Source of the DNA: an uncultured Caldilineaceae bacterium
GTDB taxonomy: Bacteria > Chloroflexota > Anaerolineae > Caldilineales > Caldilineaceae
Reading direction: 5' to 3'
NCBI GenBank assembly: GCA_951812725.1
Contig: OX638330.1
Coordinates: forward strand, 1,178,001 to 1,242,000
DNA: 64,000 nucleotides
Of this stretch, positions 15,894 to 25,420 are shown in pieces. A program made the position numbers and the translations under genes. Each line of letters starts with the position of its first letter. Position 1 is the first letter of the stretch. Under the pieces are notes generated by a model. The model saw only the letters and a list, made by a program, of their open reading frames with translations, did no database searches and was not told the DNA's origin.

Positions 15894-17565
15894 TGACTGC
15901 GGCTGAGGGGTTAAGTTTTTCTGCGAGCAGTTCTGCCAGCGCCAATGCCTCATTCTCAGAGGTGATTTTGCCCGCTGCTTGTGCCTCTGCCAGTTCACGC
16001 ATGATGTCTCCCACTTTTGGGCCAGGCGTCAACCCCAGATGCTTCATCAAACTGTGGCCGTCTACGAGCGGCTCGGTCAGATGTTCGGCCGCTTGCGAGA
16101 ATGCATAGGAAATCAAGCCTTCCATTGAGACGAGGAAGCGGCCCCACTCATCCCCGCGCTCGTGCCCGGTCGCTTGCCTATCGGAAATCGCCTGGAGCGT
16201 CACATCCAGCCCATCGAATGGCTGTTGCCCCCTGCCCGAATGTATACCTGAGACCTGTGCAAACTGGTGGCCGGCGACGACGCTGCCGGCGTCGCGAAAG
16301 AAGCGGTAAGCCGCAACCGGGTCGATGCGGGGGTCCGCAGGGGAGAGCGCCTCGAACAAATCGCGTGGATTACCATGCAGCGCCGCGACTCGCTCAGCCA
16401 ATAACACTTCTCGCCTGCTGAATCGGAGGTTAGCGATCCGATGGGCGGCTATCTGAGCACTCAATTGGTGGTGGCCGGCGAAGCGCGGCCGCTCGATTCC
16501 GTTCTCGATCACAGTTGAGTAGCTGCCTGGCTTGCCAGTGTCGTGGAATAGCGCATGCCAAGTGAGCCATCCGGCGCGGTCGCGGCCGGCCGCGATGTCG
16601 GCGCTGAAGTGGGTGCGCAGCTCCTCTGCCCATGGGTCTAGAGTCTGACTCAGGCTACTGTCTCCCGGGGACGGGCCTCCTCGCAGCCAATCTCGCAATT
16701 CGGCGGCGTAACGAACGGCTAGAAGGGTGTGCTCGTAGGCGTCGAGATGGTGACGTGAAGACTGGGTCACACCTTGCAAGGCCTCGACCTCCGGAAACAG
16801 CTGGGACAGAAGGCCGAGCTCGTGCAAGTCGCTGATGCCAACGTCGGGGCGAGCGCAGTCCAGAAGCTTCCACAACTCATGCCGCACTCGTTCGGCGCTG
16901 ACGGAAAGAATCGTTTCGGCGCTCGCGAGAATCTGTTTTCGCGTTTCAATCTCGACTGTGAATCCCAGCTGGGCGGCAAGGCGCACGGCCCGCAGGAGGC
17001 GGAGCGGATCATTAGGCAGGCTTTCGGGCGTTACACGGCGCAGCCGTCTTGCCGCGACATCGCGCATGCCGCCGCAAACATCGAAAAGCCGAGGCGAACT
17101 GTCGATGGGGAGTTCCAGTGCGAGCGCATTGGCGCTAAAATCACGCGCCAGCAGGTCGGACTGCAAGTCGCCTCGCAGGGCCGCGGCGTCACATTCTATC
17201 CTGCGGCCGTCGGCACCGTCCCCTATAAGGCGGGCGACATCTCGGGCTTCATCCAGGGGATAGAAAGCCCAGCCGAGTCTGTCCGCCACTCTTCGCGCGA
17301 CTGGCAAGACGGGGCCACTCAAAACCAGGTCCAGGTCTGTTGTCGCGGCGCCTGGGTTTTGGGAGAGGGGGTCAGACGCGCGGCCGGCATCCCGGTTTAT
17401 GTTGGCAGTGATTGGGTGAGACCAGCCTGGAATGCAAGATATGCCCAGGAGGTGATCCCGCACCGCGCCGCCGACGATGTAAATCGGCGCCCGCTCTGCC
17501 ATGAATGCGTCTAGCACCTGTTGTATGGCGTCAGGTGGGTTCAGGTAGGGAGTATTTGGAAGCAT
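15880..17565 (-). CDS. tRNA nucleotidyltransferase/poly(A) polymerase family protein with HD domain
   Basis: 561 residues. The class II nucleotidyltransferase head shows YIVGGAVRDHLLG and the metal pair in DLDLVL, then the RRDFSANA-like motif as ARDFSANAL. The RNA-binding neck follows (PLRLLRAVRLAAQLGFTVE). An HD-type domain comes later (HALFHDTGKPG). Together these match the CCA-adding or poly(A)-polymerase family; CCA repair of tRNA 3' ends is most likely. An insert at about 43-66 (IPGWSHPITANINRDAGRA) between the GG and DxD motifs is longer than usual. The last about ten residues lie in a dispersed repeat. No clear Shine-Dalgarno is seen at 17565. Confidence 0.87.
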   Translation of the reverse strand: MLPNTPYLNPPDAIQQVLDAFMAERAPIYIVGGAVRDHLLGISCIPGWSHPITANINRDAGRASDPLSQNPGAATTDLDLVLSGPVLPVARRVADRLGWAFYPLDEARDVARLIGDGADGRRIECDAAALRGDLQSDLLARDFSANALALELPIDSSPRLFDVCGGMRDVAARRLRRVTPESLPNDPLRLLRAVRLAAQLGFTVEIETRKQILASAETILSVSAERVRHELWKLLDCARPDVGISDLHELGLLSQLFPEVEALQGVTQSSRHHLDAYEHTLLAVRYAAELRDWLRGGPSPGDSSLSQTLDPWAEELRTHFSADIAAGRDRAGWLTWHALFHDTGKPGSYSTVIENGIERPRFAGHHQLSAQIAAHRIANLRFSRREVLLAERVAALHGNPRDLFEALSPADPRIDPVAAYRFFRDAGSVVAGHQFAQVSGIHSGRGQQPFDGLDVTLQAISDRQATGHERGDEWGRFLVSMEGLISYAFSQAAEHLTEPLVDGHSLMKHLGLTPGPKVGDIMRELAEAQAAGKITSENEALALAELLAEKLNPSAAVNSQP

Positions 17566-17626
17566 TGCCGAAAGTGAAAGGACCCGTCACAGCGTGTTTC
17601 TTGCCCCTTCCGTAGTCAACCTACTC

Positions 17627-19177
17627 TCAGATCAACGCCTCGATCAGGAGAGGTCCCGGTTCTTCAATTCCCCGGCGCAAAGCCGCCACAAACTCGTCGG
17701 CGCTCGCGGCGCGGACAGCCGGCACGCCCATTCCATTAGAAATGGAAACCCAATCCAGAGTTGGAGAGTCGAGGCGCATCATGGCCTGGGCATGAGGCCC
17801 TGCTTCTGCGTCGCCGCCGACATTTTGCAGTTCGCCCTGCAGGATGCGGTAACTGTGGTTGGCGAAGATGACGTTGACAACATTCAGGGATTCGCGCGCC
17901 TGCGTCCACAGGGCCTGCAAGGTATACATGCCAGAACCGTCGCCTTCCATGGCAAACACCTGGCGATCAGGGCAGGCCACGGCGGCGCCGGTGGCGGCAG
18001 GCAGGCCCTGGCCGATAGAGCCTCCGGTCACATGAAGCCAATCATGGGGCGGCGCGGTTTGGGTGAGCGGGTAGGCCTGGCGGCCACTGGTAACGGATTC
18101 ATCGGAAACGATTGCGTTTTCAGGCATCAGCGCACAAAGGGCTGTCCAAGCCCCCTCCAGCGTCAGCGACCCGGTCGGCAGCGGCGGCCGCTCTAATGGC
18201 GCTAATGGCGGAGGGTCGGAAGGCGCGGCCAGCTCTTCGCTCAAGGCGTCGAGCGCGGCCGGAACGTCTTCGTGTTCGGCGGCAAGCAAATGAATCTGGG
18301 CGTCCGGCGGCGCCAGCCGGCTGGGGCTGTCCGGGTAAGCGAAAAACCCCACGGGGTCCTTGGCACCGACCAATACAATATGTCGTGCGCCCGCCAGCAG
18401 AGAAACCGCCTGATCTACCGGATAGGGAAGGCGAGCCACGACAGGACGGCCGGCTCCCCTGGAAACGCGCGCCGCGGCGCGATTGCCGACCACCCTGGCA
18501 TTGGCTGCCGCGGCGATGCGGTGCGCCAAGCCGCTGACACCTTCGTTACACATCACTTGATCGCCAACGAGAATTACTGTCTCTTCGCCCCGGCGCAGCA
18601 GCTGCGCAATGGCGGCTATGCGCTCCTCCGGCACTTGTGCCATCGGCGGCGGGTCTTGGGGGGGAGCCGGGCCCTCCGCCGCGTCCCAAGCAGTATCCCC
18701 CGGCAGTATCAGAGTGGCGACCTGACCTGGTGGAGTAAGGGCGGCGACGATGGCTGCGGCACCATCGCTGGCGACCGCGAGGGCATTTGGCGAAGTGCGT
18801 ACCCAACCAGAAACCGGCCGGGCCAGGCCCTCAATATCGCACGTCAGAGGGGCATCGTATTTGAGGTGATAGGTGGCATGATCGCCGACAATGTTAACTA
18901 TTGGCGAGTGGGCCTTGCGCCCATTATGCAGATTGGATATGCCGTTGCCCAATCCTGGCCCCGTGTGCAGAAGCGTCGCTGCCGGCTTGCCGGTCATGCG
19001 GGCGAAGCCGTCCGCGCAACCGGTGGCGACGCCCTCAAACAGGCACAGGACCGAGTGCATCTGCGGCACGAAGTCCAGTGCAGCAACAAAGTGCATCTCC
19101 GACGTACCGGGGTTCATGAAACATGTGTCCACGCCGCCGTCGTACAGTGTGCGAATGAGAGATTGAGCGCCGTTCAT
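17627..19177 (-). CDS. Thiamine-diphosphate enzyme, acetolactate synthase/benzoylformate decarboxylase-like
   Basis: 516 residues with GGAG upstream. Three domains are in the POX/IlvB order. The N-terminal PYR domain has the activating Glu in LFEGVATG (about residue 49). A central Rossmann-like domain (about 190-330) follows. The C-terminal PP domain has the TPP motif GDGSGMYTLQALW ending in NHSYRIL, a GDG-x-NxS variant. The central domain shows no clear FAD signature, as in simple decarboxylases of the MdlC type. The substrate cannot be named: a 2-oxo acid is decarboxylated or joined to an acceptor. No small regulatory subunit (ilvH/N) is next to it, which argues against the biosynthetic acetolactate synthase. 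Confidence 0.85.
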   Translation of the reverse strand: MNGAQSLIRTLYDGGVDTCFMNPGTSEMHFVAALDFVPQMHSVLCLFEGVATGCADGFARMTGKPAATLLHTGPGLGNGISNLHNGRKAHSPIVNIVGDHATYHLKYDAPLTCDIEGLARPVSGWVRTSPNALAVASDGAAAIVAALTPPGQVATLILPGDTAWDAAEGPAPPQDPPPMAQVPEERIAAIAQLLRRGEETVILVGDQVMCNEGVSGLAHRIAAAANARVVGNRAAARVSRGAGRPVVARLPYPVDQAVSLLAGARHIVLVGAKDPVGFFAYPDSPSRLAPPDAQIHLLAAEHEDVPAALDALSEELAAPSDPPPLAPLERPPLPTGSLTLEGAWTALCALMPENAIVSDESVTSGRQAYPLTQTAPPHDWLHVTGGSIGQGLPAATGAAVACPDRQVFAMEGDGSGMYTLQALWTQARESLNVVNVIFANHSYRILQGELQNVGGDAEAGPHAQAMMRLDSPTLDWVSISNGMGVPAVRAASADEFVAALRRGIEEPGPLLIEALI

Positions 19178-19230
19178 GGGCAGAACTCCGTACAGGGCGA
19201 GAATGGGAGTGAATTCAGCTGGGATTCATA

Positions 19231-20823
19231 TTAAGTGGATTCTTCCGACTCGTCAGTCTCTAAGGCAGACTCGATTTCCTGCCAGGCCTTCTCCGCGGCC
19301 GCGGCTGTCTGTTGGGAGGGCGGCTCGTCGCCATAGCGGGCTTCGCTGTAGGCCGAGGTGATAGTCTGCACCAGCGGGCCGTCAAAGCCGGGAATGTCGG
19401 TCAGGCGGCCGGCAAAGCGAGATGGTGTTTCCGCTTGCGATCTCAGGACGTTGCGGAAATGCGCGAAGAGAAGCAACCTTTGGTAGATTGCGCGAATCAG
19501 TCGACGTGTGTCGCTCTCCCCCTCTAGAGACAAGAAAGGGTCAGGTTCCTCCGGAGCAGGACCGAATCGAGAACGCAATCGCGCCCACAGATTAGCCAGT
19601 TGTGCCTGAAGCAGACTTGTAGTCAGGACCGATTCGCGCACCTCGTCAGTCTCCTTATCCTGTCGGCTTCGCAGCTGGCGTAGAACCAGCATGAAGATGA
19701 TGAATACGCCGATTGCGACAACCAGGAGGGCAACCCAGCGGTAAGGCTCCGGCACTGCTTCGACAACCCTTTCCGGCTGTTCCGGGAATGGTTCAGGTGT
19801 AGGGGGCTGAGGTCTGCCGGCCGATTCATTTTCCTGTGAACGGTCACCGAACAAGCTACGCAGGAAGCGAATCAGATACTCGATCAAGATGAATATCGGG
19901 TAGGCGACAACTGTGATTATCCACAACAGAACGGTGCTGATTCCGCGCCAAATCAGCCCGAGCGCAGTCCAAAGTATGGCTGCATCCTCTGGCTGGATAA
20001 TCAGCCCAATCAACAGGGCAACGCCCAGCATCAATAAGATCGTTAAACCAATGCCAACCATCCAGCCGCGGTTGGGGCGCAATCTGCCCACGCGGGCGCG
20101 GCGGCGCCACCCGCCCGACTTTCCAAGGTTGGCAACACCCAACCCCGCGAGACCAGCACCAGCAAAGAAAAGAAGCAGCCCTACGGGATTAGACAGCTGG
20201 CCTTCGGCTGCGGCAAACGGGTTGACAGCCGCCCCAGGCTGGCCGCCTTGGAAACCTGAGGGTATGATCCAGGCAAACAGTGCGAGCGCGGCGCCGCCTG
20301 TAAGAAATGCCCGCCAGATCTCTTCGTGTCGATACTGACCATGACCATCCAGCGCGCCCCTCAGCCAGAGGAAGATGCCCATGAGCAGGAAAAGCGCCGC
20401 TCCGGGAACTTCAATTGGATTGTCTGGCCAGTAGATCAGGTCGTAGCCCGCGGCAAGTAGCCAGCGAAGATCCCAGACGCCAAATTCGGGTTGAAGGAAG
20501 CGCAGCCACAACAGAATTAGTAGTGCCGCAAATCCAAAGGTGGCAATGTGCCGCCGCACCTGGTTGGCCCGACGAAAGTTCCTGCGTTCAGCCATAGTCG
20601 GCATTGTCCAGCGGGCAAGTGAAAAGCTGAACACCTGCAGGACGACAATCATCCACGGTGACATCAAAGGGCCGGCGACGGAGGGGGACAGGAAGCCCTG
20701 CAGGAGTAGCATCCAGGGCCAGAGCCAACACAGGCGCATGAAACCCACCAGGACTGGCAAAAGCAGGCCCTCAACGTTATTCCACTCTACGTGCCTCCAC
20801 GGCACTGCAACTGATGAAGTCAT
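19231..20823 (-). CDS. Polytopic membrane protein with C-terminal DUF4129
   Basis: 530 residues. About eight to ten hydrophobic helices fill residues 10-330. A Pro/Glu-rich linker and one more helix (about 365-385) come next, then the cytosolic DUF4129 region (FRNVLRSQAETPSRFAGRL to EARYGDEP). DUF4129 is usually found at the end of TgpA-type transglutaminase membrane proteins. Here the transglutaminase Cys-His-Asp core is absent, so this is the membrane scaffold without the enzyme. It forms a cluster with the DUF58 and MoxR genes immediately upstream in transcription, a common trio in envelope-stress or chaperone-like systems. No strong ribosome site at ATG 20823. Confidence 0.82.
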   Translation of the reverse strand: MTSSVAVPWRHVEWNNVEGLLLPVLVGFMRLCWLWPWMLLLQGFLSPSVAGPLMSPWMIVVLQVFSFSLARWTMPTMAERRNFRRANQVRRHIATFGFAALLILLWLRFLQPEFGVWDLRWLLAAGYDLIYWPDNPIEVPGAALFLLMGIFLWLRGALDGHGQYRHEEIWRAFLTGGAALALFAWIIPSGFQGGQPGAAVNPFAAAEGQLSNPVGLLLFFAGAGLAGLGVANLGKSGGWRRRARVGRLRPNRGWMVGIGLTILLMLGVALLIGLIIQPEDAAILWTALGLIWRGISTVLLWIITVVAYPIFILIEYLIRFLRSLFGDRSQENESAGRPQPPTPEPFPEQPERVVEAVPEPYRWVALLVVAIGVFIIFMLVLRQLRSRQDKETDEVRESVLTTSLLQAQLANLWARLRSRFGPAPEEPDPFLSLEGESDTRRLIRAIYQRLLLFAHFRNVLRSQAETPSRFAGRLTDIPGFDGPLVQTITSAYSEARYGDEPPSQQTAAAAEKAWQEIESALETDESEEST

Positions 20824-20920
20824 CTCTAAGAATTATGTAAAGTGCTATCAAGAAAGGAAGCGTAAAGAAGGAGCCCTTGTAGTGCAACCCCTGGGGTCGC
20901 GGCTAGCTGACGCCAGGCAT

Positions 20921-22183
20921 TTACCCGGCCGGGACGGGCGCCTCCACTTCGGGCATCTCCTGCTCCGCTTCGAAGGACAAGTCTGACAGGGCCTGCTCGG
21001 ACAGGGCCTGCTCCGACAGCTGCTGAAAGGTTACGCCTGGGATAGCTCTCTCAAGAGTCAACCCACCGATGCCCAGCAGAGTGACCGCAAACCCTCGACG
21101 ATGCAGATCAGCCAAAACCCGGCGCAGATTGTCGGAGAGGGTCGCGCTGATCAAAACGATCGATGTGCCGTTGCGAAGGTGGTCGGCCTCCTGTAGCAGA
21201 ACTCTCTCTATCGTTGTATGGGGCACGCCCACGCAGTAGGCAAGCGCTTCCAGGACGCGTGTGAGTTGCCTTGGGTGCGCGCCGGGCAGAATTCGCACGC
21301 GCTGGCCCGCGTACATCATGCTATTTGCGAAGACTCCGAAAGCATCGCCGCGCAGCTGCGCCCAGCGGGCAAGGGAAGCGCCGGCGCTGATGGCGAATTC
21401 GCGCAACGCCGGGTCGATCCCTTCAAATCGGTGATTGAAGGTGCGGATGTTGATGAAGATTGCCAGTGGGCGTGAGGCGGACGGCTCGAACTGCTTGGTC
21501 TGCAGTTCCTGGCGGCGAGCTGTGGCCTTCCAGTGAATGTGGCGAAAGTTATCGCCGGGAAGATACTCGCGAACGCCGCTCACGCGCAGAGGGTCGTCGA
21601 TCAGCCGATTGCGGCTCTGGTAGTCTCCAAAAGGGTGGCGGGCGTCCAACCCCAATTCAGGCAGTGTATACAGACGGGGATAGACCAGAAGCAGCGTGGT
21701 ATCCGAAAAGTCTTTGAACTGGCTGCGGAATCCAAAAATGTCGCCACAGACGAGTTGGACTGGCCCGAATCTCCAGGCGCCGCGCTGTGTGCCGGTGACC
21801 GTATAGCGGCGGATGACCCGCTGGTAGAGACCGAGGGAGAACAGGTTAACCAGGACGCGCCGGCTGGGAAGAAAGTGCCGGGCTCGTTCATCGGGTTTCA
21901 AGTCGAGCGCAGTGGGGATATCGTCCTCGCAGCGCAGCCAAGCGAGGGGCAACGGTTTTGCGTTGGTTACTTCCAGCCGCAGGTCCGTTTCTTCGCCGAA
22001 AAAGAGGCGTTCTACGCTGAACCTTCGATGGTAGGTCACCTCGGAAAGGCTGTAGCGACTCCAAAGCCAAACCACCAGCCCCAGCAGACCGAGAATTAGG
22101 GCCATTGTAAAGATCAGGCTGTTGCGCGTAAAAAGCGCCAACACCAATATGACTACTGCAGCCATCCAGCCTGTGCGCCCCAT
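20921..22183 (-). CDS. DUF58-domain membrane protein
   Basis: 420 residues. Two N-terminal helices (about 5-40), a beta-rich segment (YHRRFSVERLFFGEETDLRLEV), then the DUF58 signature LPGDNFRHIHWKATARR near residue 215, followed by a vWA-like fold without an obvious MIDAS triad. The start ATG overlaps the MoxR stop in TAATG, which means translational coupling. DUF58 proteins work with MoxR ATPases in maturation of metal- or envelope-associated complexes. The C-terminus has two tandem EQALSEQALSDL-like repeats (about residues 393-410). Confidence 0.9.
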   Translation of the reverse strand: MGRTGWMAAVVILVLALFTRNSLIFTMALILGLLGLVVWLWSRYSLSEVTYHRRFSVERLFFGEETDLRLEVTNAKPLPLAWLRCEDDIPTALDLKPDERARHFLPSRRVLVNLFSLGLYQRVIRRYTVTGTQRGAWRFGPVQLVCGDIFGFRSQFKDFSDTTLLLVYPRLYTLPELGLDARHPFGDYQSRNRLIDDPLRVSGVREYLPGDNFRHIHWKATARRQELQTKQFEPSASRPLAIFINIRTFNHRFEGIDPALREFAISAGASLARWAQLRGDAFGVFANSMMYAGQRVRILPGAHPRQLTRVLEALAYCVGVPHTTIERVLLQEADHLRNGTSIVLISATLSDNLRRVLADLHRRGFAVTLLGIGGLTLERAIPGVTFQQLSEQALSEQALSDLSFEAEQEMPEVEAPVPAG

Positions 22184-23280
22184 TAGCTTGAGACGGTCGA
22201 GCGCCCGTCGACAGCGGTAACTGCGTCTGCAGTTTCGGAGGAGATGTCCATGTTCAGCCCCTCGTCCTGGCTTGGGTCGAGCGGCTCACCCGAAGGCGGC
22301 GATTCTGACTCGGTCGGGCTATCCTGCCAGTTTTCCTCTACAGGGACGGGCACATTGGAAACAATGCCCTCCAACACGCTGGCGACGGAGGTGCCATGCA
22401 AACGGGTATCCGGCCCGGGAATCAGCCTGTGGCGCAGGACAGGAAAGGCAAGCTGTTGGATGTCGTCCGGCGTGACATACGTCCTTCCCTGAATGGCGGC
22501 GAAGGCCTGAGTGGTGCGGTAAAATGCGAGGCTGCCGCGCGGGCTTACACCCAGGTCCAGAGCGCTCTCGACGCGGGTGGCCTCAACGAGATCGAGAAGA
22601 TAATCCTCTAAGACAGGATGGACGTGTACATCGCGACAGATAGTTACGGCACGGCGGATGTCTTCGGCGTTGACTATAGGCTGGATTCGGTCCAGCGGGT
22701 TGTCGGCGCGAAAGCGGTGCAGAATCTGGCGTTCCTCTTCGCGTTGGGGATAGCCCATCGCCACCTGGATCAGGAAGCGGTCCATCTGCGCTTCAGGTAG
22801 AGGGAATGTACCTGCCAACTCGACCGGGTTCTGGGTCGCCATAAGAAAGAAAGGGTAGGGGAGCGCATGGCTGATACCGTCGACGGTGACATTGCGTTCT
22901 TCCATGGCTTCCAGCATGGCGCTCTGGGTACGCGGGCCAGCGCGGTTGATTTCGTCGGCCAGGACTACACCGGCCAGAATGGGACCGGGGCGGAATTCAA
23001 AATCGTCTGTCTTGCGGTTATAGACGCTGACGCCGACGATATCCGACGGGAGGAGATCGGGCGTGAACTGGATGCGTTGAAAGCTGATTCCCACGGAGGC
23101 GGCGAGGGTCCTGGCCATCATCGTCTTACCAATGCCGGGGACATCTTCCAACAGTACATGACCTTCGCAAAAAAGGGCGACCAACAGTTGATCGACTGTC
23201 TCGTCTTTACCCACGATGACCTGGGCGACGTTTTCGCGCAGCCGTCGGGCCAGGTCCTGTACAAATGCGATGTCTGACAT
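22183..23280 (-). CDS. MoxR-family AAA+ ATPase
   Basis: 365 residues; AGGAG lies five bases before ATG. Walker A is GIGKTMMA (about residue 48), Walker B is VVLADEINRAGP, sensor 1 is MATQNPVELAGTFPLPEAQMDRFL, and the arginine-finger region and sensor 2 (SPRGSLAFYR) follow. This order defines the MoxR subfamily (COG0714). The last about 55 residues are an acidic Ser/Pro-rich tail not typical of the family. First gene of the MoxR-DUF58-DUF4129 operon; it is expected to remodel or activate substrates held by the DUF58 partner. Confidence 0.93.
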   Translation of the reverse strand: MSDIAFVQDLARRLRENVAQVIVGKDETVDQLLVALFCEGHVLLEDVPGIGKTMMARTLAASVGISFQRIQFTPDLLPSDIVGVSVYNRKTDDFEFRPGPILAGVVLADEINRAGPRTQSAMLEAMEERNVTVDGISHALPYPFFLMATQNPVELAGTFPLPEAQMDRFLIQVAMGYPQREEERQILHRFRADNPLDRIQPIVNAEDIRRAVTICRDVHVHPVLEDYLLDLVEATRVESALDLGVSPRGSLAFYRTTQAFAAIQGRTYVTPDDIQQLAFPVLRHRLIPGPDTRLHGTSVASVLEGIVSNVPVPVEENWQDSPTESESPPSGEPLDPSQDEGLNMDISSETADAVTAVDGRSTVSS

Positions 23281-23579
23281 GACTGCTCCTGAACTGACTG
23301 CACCACGTCAACTTTAGCCTGTCCCGGTGCAGTCAGGGGAAAGACTGATGCGATTCTGCCGCCGGACCAACAACACAAAATTCGGCCAGAATGGCCGCTG
23401 GAGCACGCTAGTTATGGTGGGCCCCGTAGTCATTTTTGGCAGCGGTCAGATGAGCATGCTTTGGGGGGAGTATAACAGTGCGCAGACCGAACGGCAAAGG
23501 AGAGCGGTGTTCAGAATTGGGCTCTCTGAGCATCGAGTTGGGCACGTTCAACACCTGATCACCAAGAGGAAAGGGCTGA
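23281..23579. other. Intergenic, upstream of moxR
   Basis: About 300 bases between the moxR start and the 3' end of the dehydrogenase gene, both on the minus strand. It should hold the moxR operon promoter. I find no coding sequence, strong hairpin or clear -35/-10 pair. Confidence 0.3.
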
Positions 23580-24542
23580 CTAATGTCGAATTCTTGAAAG
23601 CGGTTCTTCCCCTGCCCACACGCCCTGCAGGTTTTCGAAAATGAATTCGCCTCTTCGCTGCCAGGTGTCGTAGGTGACTCCGGCGATATGCGGCGAAAAG
23701 ATGACATTGTCAAGACTTAGAATAGGGTTATCAGGGTCGGTCGGTTCGTCATGCAAAACATCCAGCCCTGCGGCGCGAATAGTGCAGTTGTTCAAGGCTT
23801 CGGTGAGTGCGCCCTCGTCTACTACCGGGCCGCGGCAGGTATTGACGAGAATCGCGCTTGACTTCATGCGCGCCAGTTCAGCCGGCCCGATGAGATCTCG
23901 GGTATGCGCATTCAGGGGTACGTGGAGGGTGACGATGTCCGAACGCTCCAGCAACTCCTCTAAAGTTACCCGCTCGACTTGTAGACGGTGTTCCTCCTCA
24001 GCGGTCACTGGAAATGGGTCAAAATAGAGGACTTCGGCTTGGAAGGGGACCAGCCGCTTGGCCACTTCTTTGCCAATGTGGCCGAGGCCGACGATGCCTA
24101 CGGTCTTGCCGTGAATCGTGAAGGTCGTCATGCCGCTGTCGATATCTTTCCAACCCTGGTTGCGCACATTGCGGTCCATCTCTGCCAGGCGGCGGTACAC
24201 GCTCAAAATTAGGGCGAAGGTGTGCTCGGCCACGTCAATTGAATTTGTGCCGCCGTTGTTGGCAAGCGGTATCCCCAGCTCAGAAAGCAGGTCCAGGGGC
24301 ATGTGTTCGAAACCGGCGCTGACAAGCTGAACCAGTTTCAGCCCCTGCGCTGCTCGCAATACCGATTCTTCCAGGGTGCTGGGAAAGAGGATCAGGAAAT
24401 CGGCGTCGGCGGCCTGGCGCGCCTTTTTTGCTTCTGGCAGATCGTGGGGTAGGACGGCAACATCCCAGTCTGCGGGGGCCGGAGCAACTATTTGTTGGGC
24501 TAGTTCGGTTACAAGACTGGTGAATAAGATGACTTTGGGCAT
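23580..24542 (-). CDS. D-2-hydroxyacid dehydrogenase family, NAD(P)-dependent
   Basis: 320 residues; AAGGAA lies seven bases before ATG. The family plan is clear: a split substrate domain, the NAD Rossmann motif GIVGLGHIGKEVAKRL (about 145-160), the dinucleotide acidic end at YFDPFP, and the active-site region with Arg in VNTCRGPVVDEGAL. The distal His is in FSPHIAGVT. It reduces a 2-oxo acid to a D-2-hydroxy acid or the reverse. It opens the 3' side of the sugar-acid block (lactonase, dehydratases, aldolase), where it may interconvert a hydroxy- and oxo-acid end product. Confidence 0.88.
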   Translation of the reverse strand: MPKVILFTSLVTELAQQIVAPAPADWDVAVLPHDLPEAKKARQAADADFLILFPSTLEESVLRAAQGLKLVQLVSAGFEHMPLDLLSELGIPLANNGGTNSIDVAEHTFALILSVYRRLAEMDRNVRNQGWKDIDSGMTTFTIHGKTVGIVGLGHIGKEVAKRLVPFQAEVLYFDPFPVTAEEEHRLQVERVTLEELLERSDIVTLHVPLNAHTRDLIGPAELARMKSSAILVNTCRGPVVDEGALTEALNNCTIRAAGLDVLHDEPTDPDNPILSLDNVIFSPHIAGVTYDTWQRRGEFIFENLQGVWAGEEPLSRIRH

Positions 24543-24626
24543 TAGTGCGTTCCTTGGTAGGCGGTGAAGTGTTCTGCAGCCAACATTTGACTCAGGTGTA
24601 ATCCGCGGGCCGCGAATTATAGTGGC

Positions 24627-25400
24627 TTAGCCTTCAAGCTTCCAAACCTGCTGAGCTGTTTTTCCGAAGATCCAGGCGCGCTCTTCGGCGCTTATGTTGT
24701 CAAGATAGGTAAGTGGAAATTCCAGCGAGTTGTCGAATCCCTCACGGGTGCTTACAGGCGGCCAATCGCTGCCCCACATGATTCTCTGGGCGCCGAATGC
24801 CTCCAACGTCAGTTCGGCCAGGGGCGGGACATCGGCAAAGGGACACGGGAGATGGCAGAATTCTCCAAAGCCAGGCAACTTGATTGTCAGATTCTCGTGC
24901 TGGGCAAGAGCGGTTATGGCAGCGAATTCGTCCAAATCAACACCAGGTTTGACTCCGCCAAGATGCTCTATAACCATCGAGAGATTGGGGAACAGGCGCA
25001 GAACTTCGGCAAACTCAGCGCTCTGCAAAATGGCGGGCCGGCTGAAAACACTGACCACCAGATCCAACTCGGCTGCAGCCCGCCAGGGGGCAAGCGGATC
25101 GCTGCCGCGCCCGCGAAAGTCTGCCAGCAAGCGGATGCCGGCGATCCCCTGTTCCGCCCAGGCGCGGACGGCGCTGCCATCGTCGTCTTCGGCCACGATC
25201 ATGGCGGCGGCCAAGCGGTTCGGGTTTGCTTCGATGGCATCTACGAGGTAGCGGTTGTCGCTGTTTCCCATGTATTGGATCAACACGGCCTGATCGACGC
25301 CTGCTCTCTCCATATGATAGAGAAGGACTTCGACCGGCTCGTACTTATGCAGGCCGATATGACAGTGGGTATCGACGATGTCAAACTCTCTTTTTGTCAT
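24627..25400 (-). CDS. Amidohydrolase (COG3618-like), possible sugar lactonase
   Basis: 257 residues, AAGGAG eight bases before ATG. The TIM-barrel metal site starts with DTHCHIG (residues 10-16). Later come IEHLGGV and IMWGSDWPP with the final metal-binding Asp. This set matches amidohydrolase-2/COG3618 proteins, which include L-rhamnono- and L-fuconolactonases and PDC hydrolases. The neighbours are enolase-superfamily dehydratases and a DapA-family aldolase, so a sugar-acid lactone is the most likely substrate. The assignment to rhamnose or fucose is inference. Confidence 0.82.
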   Translation of the reverse strand: MTKREFDIVDTHCHIGLHKYEPVEVLLYHMERAGVDQAVLIQYMGNSDNRYLVDAIEANPNRLAAAMIVAEDDDGSAVRAWAEQGIAGIRLLADFRGRGSDPLAPWRAAAELDLVVSVFSRPAILQSAEFAEVLRLFPNLSMVIEHLGGVKPGVDLDEFAAITALAQHENLTIKLPGFGEFCHLPCPFADVPPLAELTLEAFGAQRIMWGSDWPPVSTREGFDNSLEFPLTYLDNISAEERAWIFGKTAQQVWKLEG

Positions 25401-25420
25401 TCCGAGGACTCCTTGTCGCT

